This document shows, one piece after another, positions 46,890 to 57,156 of a DNA stretch of 64,000 nucleotides. Position 1 is the first letter of the stretch, and the number at the start of each line of letters is the position of its first letter. The notes beneath the pieces are model-generated. The model was not told the origin of the DNA. It did not search any database and saw only the letters and a list, made by a program, of their open reading frames with translations. The position numbers were made by a program, and so were the translations under genes. Source of the DNA: Methanogenium organophilum (GTDB taxonomy: Archaea; Halobacteriota; Methanomicrobia; Methanomicrobiales; Methanomicrobiaceae); the NCBI RefSeq assembly GCF_026684035.1, contig NZ_CP113361.1, positions 1,178,001-1,242,000 on the forward strand. Reading direction: 5' to 3'.

Positions 46890-48230
46890 TTAATGATCCT
46901 CATCCCGCTGGTATAGCCAGATACAGAGAAGGAGCATAAGCCCCATTACCGGGATGATGAGGGGCGCCGGACTTTTGGTGGGCACCGGCGTTCCCGCCGT
47001 TCCCGGTGCAAGCGGCAAGGAGAGTGTAGCGGTCTCTCCTGCGGTGACGGTGACGGTTGCCTCTGCAGCTGCATATCCGGCAAGCTGCAGGCAGATGGTA
47101 TGGGTGCCAGTGGGGATGCTGGTGATGGTGGCGGGGGTCATCCGGCCAGCGGGACTGCCGTCGATGGAGATCTCCGCGCCCGGTGGGCTGGTGGTGATCA
47201 TGAGTTTCCCGGTTGCAGCTGACAGGGAGGGCGTGGCAGTTGAGGTGGTGCTGCCCCCTCCCTCCTCGAGGTCTGCACTGATAGTGACCGTCTCGCCTTC
47301 GGAGAGGCTGACGGTTTCCTCATAATCATCGTATCCCTTGAGCTTGAGAAGAATAATATGCTGTCCGATTCTGAGGTCGGTAACCGGGAAATATCCGTTT
47401 TCCATTGTCTCTCCCTGATAAATGCCGTTGAGGTATATAGCAGCGCCTGCAGGAACAGAGCGGATGCGGATGGCATTCTCCAGAGCAACCGGACTGAGGG
47501 TGGCAGAGAGATACCGGGTGCCGCCCCCCGTCATATCGATCGTCTCACGCCAGTTATAATACCCGTTTTTTGTGATGACGATCTGGTGTTCGCCCGGGGT
47601 AATGTCGGTTGCAGTATGCGGGGTCGTGCCGATAATGGTGCCGTCAAGCTCAATGTAGGCCGCAGAGGGCACAGAGGTGAAGGTGATGGCACCGGTACCA
47701 CCCAGATAGAGGGTGACGGTCCGGTATTCGCTTCCGGTTATAGTGACTGTTTCTGTTACGCTTTCTGCACCCGGCATCTCGGCGATGATGGTGTAGGTGC
47801 CGGGACGGATCCCGGTGGCGGTCACCGGTGCGATACCCTGATAGATGCCGTTGATATAGACTGATGCTCCGGAAGGGGAGGTCTGCACCGCAACCGTACC
47901 GGTGGTCCCGCCGCTATCTGCTGAGAGAGTGAAATACATATCCGTTGACGAGCCGTCCGGGACATAGGGCAGGCTCTGTGAGACTGTGTAATATCCGGTC
48001 TTCCGGACTTCAACCAAATTATATTGTGTGCCGGACGCAGAGACGCTCACGGTTAACATTCCGCCAGCGGTCTGCCCCTGATAGACAGAATCAAAATACA
48101 CCTGGGCGGCGTCGACGTTGGTATGGATGCGGTACTGTGCCAGTCCTGCTGCTGCGGGGCAGAGAAGGAGGGCAGCAAAAACTAGGATCAGGATGCTGGC
48201 ACAGAGACGCCGGTGTGCACAATTTGTCAT
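46890..48230 (-). CDS. PEGA-repeat surface protein
   Basis: 446 residues from the ATG at 48230 (MTNCAHRR); an upstream frame start lacks a signal-peptide context. Signal peptide about 8-30, then five PEGA-type repeats of about 70 residues (motifs such as SPSGASVYINGIYQG, SPPGAEISIDGSPAG), a Thr/Pro stalk, and a terminal helix (PLIIPVMGLMLLLCIWLY) as anchor. PEGA domains are thought to sit in the cell envelope; no binding partner can be named. Confidence 0.88.
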   Translation of the reverse strand: MTNCAHRRLCASILILVFAALLLCPAAAGLAQYRIHTNVDAAQVYFDSVYQGQTAGGMLTVSVSASGTQYNLVEVRKTGYYTVSQSLPYVPDGSSTDMYFTLSADSGGTTGTVAVQTSPSGASVYINGIYQGIAPVTATGIRPGTYTIIAEMPGAESVTETVTITGSEYRTVTLYLGGTGAITFTSVPSAAYIELDGTIIGTTPHTATDITPGEHQIVITKNGYYNWRETIDMTGGGTRYLSATLSPVALENAIRIRSVPAGAAIYLNGIYQGETMENGYFPVTDLRIGQHIILLKLKGYDDYEETVSLSEGETVTISADLEEGGGSTTSTATPSLSAATGKLMITTSPPGAEISIDGSPAGRMTPATITSIPTGTHTICLQLAGYAAAEATVTVTAGETATLSLPLAPGTAGTPVPTKSPAPLIIPVMGLMLLLCIWLYQRDEDH

Positions 48231-48400
48231 ATAAACAAATATTACTGTGGATGTCATGATATAGCTGACTGCTGTGGTGTGATAATGGAAAATATCAGTC
48301 CTGCAGGTCATGAAATATGCGATACTATATTTAAATATCAGAGAAAAACTCTACAGGTGATTATACGATATATCCTGACCTCGCAGACGATGAAAAACTG

Positions 48401-50050
48401 GTGACAACATCACCTTCTGTCAGGGTCAAATCGCATTTTTTTGATCTTTTCATCACACAAAAGCGGCTCATTCTCACTCAGCCTGATTTTCCGGATGCAT
48501 CTCCGGTGGAGATTGTATTCAGTTCGGTTTCAGCCTTCTCCCGCACGAAAACGCCGGAAGGAGATCCATCTCTCTCGGTGACCATCATTTCCGGAGAACG
48601 TGAACGAACAATGGTCCTTGTCTTTGACGGGGCTGGCGGGCTTCAGGGAGCGGATGAACGCGACCGGGTGGCAGAACTGGTACAGGGAATGGTGACCGAA
48701 ACAGCCAATCTGCCGTCCACTGCCCCTGTTTCATCCGCGGCTCCTGCAACAGACGCTGCCACACCAGATACTGCCGCACTACCATCTGATGGCGCTGAAG
48801 AGAATGCGAAACCCACACCGGTGGCTGAAGTGTTGACTACCCCATCATCGGAGAAACCTGCGGTTTCCGGACTGAAGGCGGAACATATCATAGTGAAGGG
48901 CCATGAGTTCACTGCATCCCTGACGAAGGAGGCTGTCACCCTCGTCCGGCATGAGGATCCAAAAGCCTCCCCACTTACGGTACGACGGACGGATATTATT
49001 GGGGTGATTTCGAAGACATCGGCGGGGGGCGATCCATCACTGCATCTCCGGGTAAGGGCCGCAGGCGGCACTGAGCGGACTATGGTGCTCGTCTTTTCGG
49101 AGTGGTACTCCGGTGGCAGGGCACCCGAACGCGATGAGTGGGCGAGAGCGCTCATAGAAACTGCCGCTGTATCAGAGATGCCACCTGCCCGCCGTATGTC
49201 CGCCGCCCCGGTTGCCGGGAGAGCGAAGTTCTGCACCGAGTGCGGCGCTCCGCTTACAGGCAGCCCGCGTTTCTGCCCAAATTGCGGTGCACCCCTGGCC
49301 GCCGGATCAGCAGCGAAAGGGGGTTCGGGAGGTATCCGGGACATACCCTTTGATGCGGCAACAGTGGATGAGAGTCCGGTCAAAAAACGCAAAACAAAGC
49401 AGAAACGGGAGAAGCCCGAACGGCGTCAGAAAGAGCCTCGGACACGTAGAAAATCATCATTCCGGTTCCCCAGTCAGGAACGGGGCCTCTCCGAGGTACC
49501 GTTTATCGAGAAATACTTCGGTTTCCTCGCCGCCCCGGAGGACGCCTTTCGCTATACAAAAAACGATAGTTTCGGGCAGGCGATGGTCTATCTCGCAGCA
49601 GTCCTTGCTATCTTCGGAACCGTCACCTCGATTCTGCTCCATCTCTTTGCCGGTTCCCTTGATGCAGCAGAGTATCCGCAGATGGCGGCGCTGGGTGCAG
49701 ATATTGTGGGGGCATTGCTCCTCATCCCGAGAATTGTTATTATTGGTATTGTCGCAGTTCTCATCTGGTCCGTTGTCATGCATATCCTGCTGCGGATTTT
49801 CGGCCAGAGTGACGATGTAACAGAGACCTTCCGCACCTGTGCATATGCGGCGACACCCTTTGGCACGGTGGGGCTCATCCCCTTCTTTGGCCCGCTGGCA
49901 GCAGCAATCTGGATGCTCTTTTTACAGTATAAGGGGCTTGTCGCGGCAGATGACGTTGAGGAACGCTTTGCCCTGATTGCGGTCGCCGTCCCGGTCATCC
50001 TCTTTATTGCGATATTCTCTCTTTTCTTCTCAGCAGGAGGTTCACAGTGA
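48401..50050 (+). CDS. Zinc-ribbon and Yip1-domain membrane protein
   Basis: 549 residues from a GTG start. Two similar beta-rich domains at about 5-95 and 160-240 (both end RTMVLVF) look like PH or GRAM-type modules. A double zinc ribbon follows at about 277-300 (CTECG and CPNCG), then a basic linker and a Yip1-like region of five membrane helices (about 380-545). The layout suggests a cytoplasmic, membrane-tethered adaptor. Its stop overlaps the start of the PKD gene downstream. Confidence 0.82.
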   Translation: MTTSPSVRVKSHFFDLFITQKRLILTQPDFPDASPVEIVFSSVSAFSRTKTPEGDPSLSVTIISGERERTMVLVFDGAGGLQGADERDRVAELVQGMVTETANLPSTAPVSSAAPATDAATPDTAALPSDGAEENAKPTPVAEVLTTPSSEKPAVSGLKAEHIIVKGHEFTASLTKEAVTLVRHEDPKASPLTVRRTDIIGVISKTSAGGDPSLHLRVRAAGGTERTMVLVFSEWYSGGRAPERDEWARALIETAAVSEMPPARRMSAAPVAGRAKFCTECGAPLTGSPRFCPNCGAPLAAGSAAKGGSGGIRDIPFDAATVDESPVKKRKTKQKREKPERRQKEPRTRRKSSFRFPSQERGLSEVPFIEKYFGFLAAPEDAFRYTKNDSFGQAMVYLAAVLAIFGTVTSILLHLFAGSLDAAEYPQMAALGADIVGALLLIPRIVIIGIVAVLIWSVVMHILLRIFGQSDDVTETFRTCAYAATPFGTVGLIPFFGPLAAAIWMLFLQYKGLVAADDVEERFALIAVAVPVILFIAIFSLFFSAGGSQ

Positions 50051-51918
50051 TGAAAAAATCAATATTTTCTTGTTTTGAACGGAGTCTGAGATCTCCGAAA
50101 GGCGTGTTGCAGGGGCTTTTGGGAGGACTTTTCATTGCAGTCCTCATCTGTGCCGTTGCGGTGCCGCCGGTGAGTGCGGATGAAACACTGGGGGCATCGT
50201 TCACCTTCTCCCCCGCGAGCCCGGAGGTGGGAGAATCCGTTACCTTTTCCGGGTCAGCCACCGGGGCCAATATCACGGGTTGGGCATGGACCTTTGGCGA
50301 TGGGAGTTCGGCATCTGTCCAGAGCCCCACGCATATCTATACAAGTGCAGGGACCTTTTCCGTTATCCTGACGGTTACCGATGCTGCGGGGACAACTGAC
50401 ACAGGCACTCAGTCGGTTACTGTCACAGCAGCAGCCGTCCCTCCGGACGCCTCCTTTACGTTCTCTCCGGCGAATCCCTCTGCAGGTGATTCTGTCACAT
50501 TCACGGACACCTCAACAGGTGATGTCGCCACGTGGAGCTGGGCCTTTGGTAATGGCGGAGTAAGTCAGGCGCAGAACCCATCCAACACCTACGCTGTTGC
50601 CGGCACCTACACAGTCACTCTTGCCGTATCAGATGGCGGCAGCGAAACAGATACCGCCACCCAGACCATTACGGTTGCTGCTGCCGCTGCTGCCGTCCCA
50701 ACCGCCTCGTTCCTATACAGTCCATCAAACCCTTCACCGGGGACTCCGGTCACATTTACTGACACGTCAACCGGTAATCCGGATGGGTGGTACTGGTATT
50801 TTGGTAACGGAGCGATCAGCAATTTGCAGTATCCCCCGGCCCAGACCTACGAATCAGCAGGCACCTATTCAGTAAGCCTGACAGTCTCGAATAGTGCGGG
50901 CACATCCAGTGCCTATGTCCAGACAATTACCGTTGGAGAGGAGAGTCTGGAAGCGGACTTCAGTTACTCCCCCTCAAGCCCTGATGCTGATGAATATGTC
51001 TACTTTACCGACACATCAGATGGGTATCCGACAGGATGGGAATGGGATTTTGGTGATAATACCGGTTCTGAGTCTCAGAATCCGTCCCACAAGTACTCCA
51101 GTGACGGTACGTACACCGTGGAACTCACTGTGAAAAAGACCGGATTATCCTCTGACTCGGTCACCAGAACAATCACCGTCGGGGACGCAACACCGACACC
51201 AACTGCCGGGCCGAAACCGGACGCCTCCTTCACCTGGTCACCCACCAGCCCTGTGGTAGGACAGGCGGTCTCCTTCACCGACACCTCAACAGGGACGGGA
51301 ATCAACGAGTGGAAGTGGGACTTTGACGACGCAATGGATTTCTCCGGAAACCGGGAGAGCACCCTCAAAAATCCTCAACATACCTACCAAAATGCAGGCA
51401 GTTACGATGTGACACTGTTTGTCAAGAACAGTGGCGGCAGTGACATCATTTTGAAGACGATCACCGTTCGCACCGTCCAGACCTCTGCACGGTTCAACGC
51501 CTATCCGTCAAGCGGTACCGCACCGCTCTCGGTGCGGTTTGTGGACGCATCCACCGGTGCTGACATTGAGTCTTACCACTGGGACTTTGGCAATGGCCGG
51601 ACCTATGATGGCAAATCGCCGTCCAATGTCGTTTATTCCTCTCCCGGAACCTACACGGCATCCCTTGAGATAGAAGACGAGAGCGGGGACACGGATGAAT
51701 ACACGATGACAATCAGAGTCAGCCCGCCCGCAACTGCGACGGCCATGACACAGACCGCTGTTCCCACCGCCACCCCGGCGTCTGCAGCAGAGGATGCCGG
51801 ATTAATCGACGGGGAATACCGGAAGATGACCGGGCTCTATAATGAGTACATCAAAATTCTCTTCGGATTCCTGGGTATCGATGACGAGCCGGATTTCCTG
51901 ATCATTGCCGTGAAGTAG
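50050..51918 (+). CDS. PKD-repeat surface protein
   Basis: 622 residues from the ATG at 50050, with AGGAGG 9 nt upstream; TGATG overlap with the preceding stop implies coupled translation. A signal peptide (about 20-45) precedes six PKD domains of about 85 residues each (WTFGDGSS, WAFGNGG, WYFGNGA, WDFGDNT, WDFDDAM, WDFGNGR). The last 60 residues, after a Thr/Ala/Pro linker, form an amphipathic segment without a clear anchor. PKD domains mediate protein or sugar contacts on methanogen surfaces. Confidence 0.9.
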   Translation: MKKSIFSCFERSLRSPKGVLQGLLGGLFIAVLICAVAVPPVSADETLGASFTFSPASPEVGESVTFSGSATGANITGWAWTFGDGSSASVQSPTHIYTSAGTFSVILTVTDAAGTTDTGTQSVTVTAAAVPPDASFTFSPANPSAGDSVTFTDTSTGDVATWSWAFGNGGVSQAQNPSNTYAVAGTYTVTLAVSDGGSETDTATQTITVAAAAAAVPTASFLYSPSNPSPGTPVTFTDTSTGNPDGWYWYFGNGAISNLQYPPAQTYESAGTYSVSLTVSNSAGTSSAYVQTITVGEESLEADFSYSPSSPDADEYVYFTDTSDGYPTGWEWDFGDNTGSESQNPSHKYSSDGTYTVELTVKKTGLSSDSVTRTITVGDATPTPTAGPKPDASFTWSPTSPVVGQAVSFTDTSTGTGINEWKWDFDDAMDFSGNRESTLKNPQHTYQNAGSYDVTLFVKNSGGSDIILKTITVRTVQTSARFNAYPSSGTAPLSVRFVDASTGADIESYHWDFGNGRTYDGKSPSNVVYSSPGTYTASLEIEDESGDTDEYTMTIRVSPPATATAMTQTAVPTATPASAAEDAGLIDGEYRKMTGLYNEYIKILFGFLGIDDEPDFLIIAVK

Positions 51919-52113
51919 TCAGATATCTAAAACATTTTTTTGGGCATTTCTGCAGAAACTTGAATTTGTATGTATAATTCTTTGACGTATTGGTCTACAA
52001 AATCCGGGTTCAGACGGCATCCTTCATATCCGTTTGTCTCATATACCTCAACGGATCCGAAATACTTTTTGTTACACGATTATGGTTTTGCCGGGGTTCA
52101 TTCCGGTGTGGAT

Positions 52114-52119
52114 AAAAAA
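52114..52119 (-). terminator. Oligo-T terminator after gpmA
   Basis: Six A on the plus strand directly past the stop codon give a T6 run on the minus strand. Confidence 0.35.
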
Positions 52120-52120
52120 G

Positions 52121-52870
52121 TTATTTTTTGGCTTTACCCTGGTTTGCAACGCTCTGCATCGCCGCTTTAACTGCCTCTTCGTCACCGAGGTAGTATGACC
52201 GGATCGGTTTCAGGTCTTCATCAAGTTCATAGACGAGCGGCATGCCGGTCGGGATATTGAGCTGAGAGATGTCATCGTCTGAGATGCCTTCCAGATTTTT
52301 GATGAGTGCACGCAGACTGTTGCCATGTGCGGCGATGAGAACATTCTTCCCCGCTCTGATATCCGGAACGATCTCCTCGTTCCAGATCGGCAGGAAACGA
52401 GCGACCGTATCCTTCAGGCACTCAGTGAGAGGAAGCTCCTCCGGTGCCAGATCGGCATACCGTGGGTCCTTTGCCGGGGACCGTTCATCGTCCGCAGAGA
52501 GGGGTTCGGGCGGAATGGTATAGCTTCTCCGCCAGATAAATACCTGTTCGTCACCGTATTCTGCTGCGGTTTCTGCCTTGTTTAAGCCCTGCAGAGCACC
52601 GTAGTGGCGTTCGTTCAGGCGCCATGACCGATGCACGGGAATCCACATCAGGTCCAGTTCATCGAGGGTGATCCAAAGGGTCCGGATAGCCCGTTTCAGA
52701 ACCGAGGTGTAGGCGACATCAAAGGTGAATCCCTCCTTTCGCAGCAGTGCTCCTGCCGCATGCGCCTCTTCAAGCCCTTTTTCTGAAAGGTCAACATCAG
52801 TCCATCCGGTGAACCGGTTCTCGCGGTTCCATTCGCTCTCTCCGTGGCGCAGTAGCACAAGTCTGTACAT
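52121..52870 (-). CDS. gpmA: 2,3-bisphosphoglycerate-dependent phosphoglycerate mutase
   Basis: 249 residues from the ATG at 52870, with GGAG 11 nt upstream. It interconverts 3- and 2-phosphoglycerate. [10 protein letters not shown] holds the catalytic His near residue 9, [11 protein letters not shown] the substrate site, and [17 protein letters not shown] the second His. Length matches bacterial dPGM. Most archaea use the unrelated cofactor-independent enzyme, so transfer from bacteria is plausible. It stands alone. Confidence 0.95.
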   Translation of the reverse strand: MYRLVLLRHGESEWNRENRFTGWTDVDLSEKGLEEAHAAGALLRKEGFTFDVAYTSVLKRAIRTLWITLDELDLMWIPVHRSWRLNERHYGALQGLNKAETAAEYGDEQVFIWRRSYTIPPEPLSADDERSPAKDPRYADLAPEELPLTECLKDTVARFLPIWNEEIVPDIRAGKNVLIAAHGNSLRALIKNLEGISDDDISQLNIPTGMPLVYELDEDLKPIRSYYLGDEEAVKAAMQSVANQGKAKK

Positions 52871-52985
52871 CGTACGAAAATCTCCTGCATACCTCTCAGC
52901 GGGACAAAAAAAATACCTTGCCATCCTGCCCCCTCCTCTGGCCGGCAGTCGTTACCGGGAGTGTGGCACCCGGTTATCACGTACC

Positions 52986-53903
52986 TCAGGTGATGAGGAG
53001 GGTGATGACGGGGAGTGTGGCAAGCGAGAGAATGGTTGTGAGAAAGACTCCTTTTGACGCGATGGTGGCATCTACATGATACTCTTCTGCGAGCATCACG
53101 GCGTTCGCTGCAACCGGCATTGCCGCAAGAAGGACCGGTACACCCAGAAGGAAGGGCCCTGAGACAAAGGGCCGAAGGATGAGGAAGACTGCAATGGGAA
53201 TGACAGCGAGCCGGAGTACGGTGATGACCCATATCTTTTTGTCCGTGAAAATGCCCTCAAGGGGCAGGGTGGCAAGCAGCGCACCCACGACAACCATTGC
53301 AAGTGGCGTGGTGGTGCTCCCGAGCAGGGTGAAGACATCTGCAAACGGGGAGGGGATGTGAATCTGGAGGGCGAAGAGGCAGAGCCCTGCTACGGATGCA
53401 ATGAGGCCGGTGTTCAGGAAGAGTTTTGGGTCCAGATACCGGCCCATATCGGGTCTGAGCATCAGAACGCCCACCGAGAAGAGCAGGATGCTGAAGGTGA
53501 GATTGAATATTGAGACATAGAAAATAGATTCAGGTCCAAAGACGGCATTTGCTACGGGAATGCCCATAAACCCAAGATTTGAGAAAACGAGCATGAATCG
53601 CATCACACCTGCTTCCAGATCAGAGTCTGCGATGAACCGGGGGACCGTGAAGGCGAGACCAAAGGAGACAGCATAAAATACCCCCACACCGAAGAGTATG
53701 CCGCCGGCATTTTCAATCAGTTCGGGGGTAAGGGGCACCTGCATCGCCATCAGGATCAGTGCAGGCAGGCTTACGTTTACCACAAATGAGGAGAGTCCGC
53801 GGGCCCCGTCCGGTCCGATGACGCCGGTGCGTCTGCAGAGAAAACCGACACCCATCAAAAGAAAGAGTATGATAATGCTCTCTGCAATAACCGCGATACT
53901 CAT
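52986..53903 (-). CDS. Auxin efflux carrier (AEC) family transporter
   Basis: 305 residues from the ATG at 53903 (MSIAVIAESI). Ten membrane helices in two five-helix halves, with FVVNVSLPALILMAM in the first and the conserved LAAMPVAANAVMLAEEY in the second. Relatives carry malate, malonate or other organic anions. The substrate is not identified. Confidence 0.9.
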   Translation of the reverse strand: MSIAVIAESIIILFLLMGVGFLCRRTGVIGPDGARGLSSFVVNVSLPALILMAMQVPLTPELIENAGGILFGVGVFYAVSFGLAFTVPRFIADSDLEAGVMRFMLVFSNLGFMGIPVANAVFGPESIFYVSIFNLTFSILLFSVGVLMLRPDMGRYLDPKLFLNTGLIASVAGLCLFALQIHIPSPFADVFTLLGSTTTPLAMVVVGALLATLPLEGIFTDKKIWVITVLRLAVIPIAVFLILRPFVSGPFLLGVPVLLAAMPVAANAVMLAEEYHVDATIASKGVFLTTILSLATLPVITLLIT

Positions 53904-53975
53904 ATGTTCAGTATATTGGCGAACAGGATACAATACCCTTTTCGACAGGGCCCGAAAAATAGGAAAAATGTGGGA

Positions 53976-54872
53976 TTACCGGCGGATGATCGCCAGAGCT
54001 GCGACTCCACCGAGAATGGCTGCCATCACACCAAAACCGGGCACCGGGGTGGCCGTTGGTGCGGACGTGGTTGATGCTGTTTCAGGAAGGGTTGCAGGCA
54101 CCGCAGTCGTCTCTTCCACGACTGGCGGTGTCGTTGCTACTGCAGACTCTGGTGTCTCGGTCGGAATGCCGGACGCAACACTCATGGATTTAATGAAGAA
54201 GTCGGAGACCGACTGGGGGCCCACCATCATCTCTACATCCGGACAGGCCGATGCCGGCGCCTCTCCCTTCATAAAGAGGATATTCAGGTACTGCTGGTTG
54301 TCTTTTGCAACTGCATTCCAGGTCTCTGCCGGCAGGAGGGTCTGTGTCCCGACCTCAGAGATCGTGTACTCTTTCCCGTTTGCGTCATATCCGACGGTCG
54401 TCACGCTCACCTCTGCGGACTGGGCGTAGCAGACTGTTCCAATGCAGGAGTCACACTTTGGGTTTGCGGTATAGGTTACCTTGTAGTTGCCGACAAACGG
54501 GGAGACCATGACATTCGGGTCACCAATCATCCAGCTTACCTGTTTCTGGGTGGACTGTTTGACCCCGACAAGACCGATTGCGATCCATTCTTCTCCTCCC
54601 ATCAGGGTGCCGACCACTTCATCGCCCTGTTTGATGTTCTCGAAGAGCGCATCAAAGGTCGATGTGCCGGATATCGTCACCGGGTCAACCGGTGCATACT
54701 GCTTTCCGTTCCATTTCGCGGAGATCTTCACGTCCAGTGTACCTGTCGCCTGATCTGCCTTTGTCACCGTTCCCAGATACACCTCTTCGAGTTCAACTGC
54801 TGCTGTGGGCAGCATGATGAACATCGCTATAAGAAGAATGGCCAGGAATCCGAGTATAAATCGTCTTTTCAA
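53976..54872 (-). CDS. Secreted cysteine-motif protein with PGF-type C-terminal anchor
   Basis: 298 residues from a TTG start, chosen because GGAGGTG lies upstream and a signal peptide begins at once (KRRFILGFLAILLIAMF). The body is one beta-rich domain (about 28-230) with CDSCIGTVC near 140 and a further Cys late in the domain. A Thr/Pro stalk leads to PVPGFGVMAAILGG...IRR, the PGF-CTERM layout cut by archaeosortase. It is a close paralogue of 57157-58104. The family is uncharacterised; the ligand may be a metal or sulfur compound, but that is a guess. Confidence 0.85.
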   Translation of the reverse strand: MKRRFILGFLAILLIAMFIMLPTAAVELEEVYLGTVTKADQATGTLDVKISAKWNGKQYAPVDPVTISGTSTFDALFENIKQGDEVVGTLMGGEEWIAIGLVGVKQSTQKQVSWMIGDPNVMVSPFVGNYKVTYTANPKCDSCIGTVCYAQSAEVSVTTVGYDANGKEYTISEVGTQTLLPAETWNAVAKDNQQYLNILFMKGEAPASACPDVEMMVGPQSVSDFFIKSMSVASGIPTETPESAVATTPPVVEETTAVPATLPETASTTSAPTATPVPGFGVMAAILGGVAALAIIRR

Positions 54873-55584
54873 TATTCACACCTCCATCGGATCAGATAAT
54901 GGTCTCTGGTCCTGTGGTACTCTTTCAATACTCCTCTCTCTATAATAACGTTAAGTACTGGTTGGCACCGGATTGGTGTGGTGCAGTGCAGATGTTCTGC
55001 AGGGCAGCAATGAAAAGAGCCATTTAGGAGTTCCGCGGCATTGCCCCTTTTCCTTTGAAAAGACAATGTGACTGAACTCTGAAAATGAAGAATTTCGGAT
55101 ATAACTTACCTGTTTTTCTAAAGGCTGTTGTTTGTCCAGGTGAATTCCGTTGATATTTGTGAATGAACAATCATAAGATGGATTTTTGGATGCTGACAGG
55201 ATCAGGGTCCGTTTTATGAACTATTTGTGTATTGAACATAAAAGCCCGTTCTGGAAAAAAGGGATGATCCATCTCTCCATGACGAATACTACCGACAAAT
55301 AAACCTAGCCACAGAGTAGCAGATTCTGCATTTGGCTACAAGGTCATATATGATTATTGTGCAGTTTTCACCATTTAATAGGACAATAATATGTCCGCTT
55401 ATTTAGCCCTCCCCTCCGGAGTAATTCCAAGGTTCTCCGGGGGATAATGGAAAATTTAATCCGAATATCCCGTGACTGCTCACCGAATGGTGAATGTCTG
55501 CCTGTTCCCATTCGGGAAACAACAGACAGACAGCCTTTCCAGCGGGTGGATTTTCAAAAGATTCGAGTTAAAAATTGTGTTATT
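54873..55584. other. Intergenic region of 0.7 kb
   Basis: The start of the region carries the promoter of the preceding minus-strand gene (TATTATAG near 54937-54945 on the minus strand). A stem-loop (CCCCTCCGGAG with CTCCGGGGG) sits at 55411-55443. No gene is recognised in the rest. Confidence 0.5.
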
Positions 55585-55872
55585 TTACTGTTTCATTTTT
55601 TTCCGTGCATCCTCGATGGCCTCGTTAATGGCCTTCTCGAATTTATCTCCAGCCTTTTTTGCCTCCTTTTCAAGATGGTCACGCCCTTTTTTTGTGCCAA
55701 AAAGGGTCTTTCCGAGGTCTGTTACATCTTTCACGGCGCGTGATACAGAATTACGGGCATCAGTGATGATCTCTTCCACATTTACCTCGGGTTCACTCTT
55801 CTCTGCTTCTTCACTGGTGATCGGTTCTTCAATCCATACGCCTTTCTCAAAATGTCCACGTGTTCCTGCCAT
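55585..55872 (-). CDS. Small charged coiled-coil protein, unknown function
   Basis: 95 residues, rich in Lys and Glu, with heptad-like helices from about 32 to the end (VKDVTDLGKTLFGTKKGRDHLEKEAKKAG). No signal peptide or membrane helix. Codon use and composition support a real gene, and it has an upstream TATA-rich spacer. I do not recognise the family. Confidence 0.7.
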   Translation of the reverse strand: MAGTRGHFEKGVWIEEPITSEEAEKSEPEVNVEEIITDARNSVSRAVKDVTDLGKTLFGTKKGRDHLEKEAKKAGDKFEKAINEAIEDARKKMKQ

Positions 55873-56068
55873 AGTATATCAGATTGATATACTCGTTTTT
55901 GGGTAATAATGGCACGGGTAGTTTCAATGAAGTTTCGAGGTGGAATTATCCTTCTGCCGTGGTTTCCGATCTCCTTGCTATGGGCAGGGCAGTATAAAAT
56001 AGCGGGTGTAATCATATCCAAAGAATAGTGGGGTAAGCACGAATGAACACAGGCCGGTAATTAAAACA

Positions 56069-56583
56069 TCAGGAACAAAGACGGCTATTTGCGGCCCGGA
56101 TTGTGGAGAGTCCTTGGAGTTCCCATACGCCTATTGCGGTAACAGCAAAGGTCCAGAGATTGGTGATGATGCCAAAGAGAGGAGTCCATCCAATAAGGAG
56201 GGCTGGTACCGCACCATAGAGGATGGCACGAAATGTCTCCTGCATGCTGCAGTGCCAAGGACCACTGCTGTGAGATGGATTCCGGCACCTGAAATCGCGA
56301 TGAAAAAGATCCCAAAGAGAAAACTACCGGCGATTGCGGCAATAATGGTATGTTCTCCGGCAGATGTGGTGTCGATAAAGGGCACACTGCAGAAGAGGCT
56401 CCCCCCGATCCCCCGGATCAGGACGCCTGCAAGGATGCTGTGCAGGCAGAGGAGGGTGAAAAAGAAGAACCCCGCCTGCATGAGGTAGCTATCACGCACA
56501 TGGCGAAAAAATACTGGTGGTATTACGAGAATCTCTGCTGCGCAAAGGATAAATCCCTCTGCCATATCTGGCTGGCTATCCAT
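56069..56583 (-). pseudogene. Yip1-family membrane protein with a frameshift
   Basis: The first part (ATG at 56583) encodes about 110 residues with three membrane helices, up to HLTAVVLG near 56247. Then the frame must shift by one base to continue with QETFRAILYGAVPALLIGWTPLFGII, WELQGLSTIRAAN and the stop at 56069. That sequence is the conserved Yip1 ending and is also close in form to the end of the 48401 protein. Unshifted, the frame ends at 56131 in unrelated sequence. A sequencing error is possible. Confidence 0.7.
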
Positions 56584-56625
56584 TTTCTGAGACAATAAAG
56601 CGACGTATGGGATAATTGGTGATAT

Positions 56626-57030
56626 TCATCGGGAAAGAAGAGAGGGTACGGTGACCACGTCGTCAAACGGAATTGTAATCTTCGATAGATATGCGTCGAT
56701 TTTGGCCGTTCCGTGGACACGGGCGTCTATGTCGCGTGTTAAGGCACCGGTGAGAAAACGTACAGCCTCCGGAGATGTGACAGTGATGGACACCGGAACT
56801 TCGGTAGTCGAGTAGGCACCCAGACTAACATTCTCAGCCCACCCGTGGATAATAACCCGTTCCGGGGTGTCATCCGCTGTGAGAATATCAAACCTGATCT
56901 CTGAGAGGGTTAACCGGGCTGGTGCCCGGGATGTGACAGCGACTGTTACCCTCCCCCCGATATATGCGGGTGAAACGGTTTCGATGGAGACTCCCCGGAC
57001 CATCACTGAACAGAGACGGGATAGATCCAT
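56626..57030 (-). CDS. LEA14-like (LEA_2) protein
   Basis: 134 residues. VSIETVSPAYIGGRVTVAVTSRAPARLTLSEIRFDI fits the LEA_2/WHy beta-sandwich, known from desiccation-related proteins and small archaeal proteins. No signal peptide is seen. Function in archaea is not established. Confidence 0.65.
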   Translation of the reverse strand: MDLSRLCSVMVRGVSIETVSPAYIGGRVTVAVTSRAPARLTLSEIRFDILTADDTPERVIIHGWAENVSLGAYSTTEVPVSITVTSPEAVRFLTGALTRDIDARVHGTAKIDAYLSKITIPFDDVVTVPSLLSR

Positions 57031-57156
57031 AAACAGTTCGAATATGGGGTGGCGGGTAAAAAAAATATCGGTCGAGCTATCGTACCTGATACAGGAAAAA
57101 TGAGTGGCCGTTTAAATTCAGACTTGCGGAAAAAAAGGAGTGGGAAAATAGAGAGT

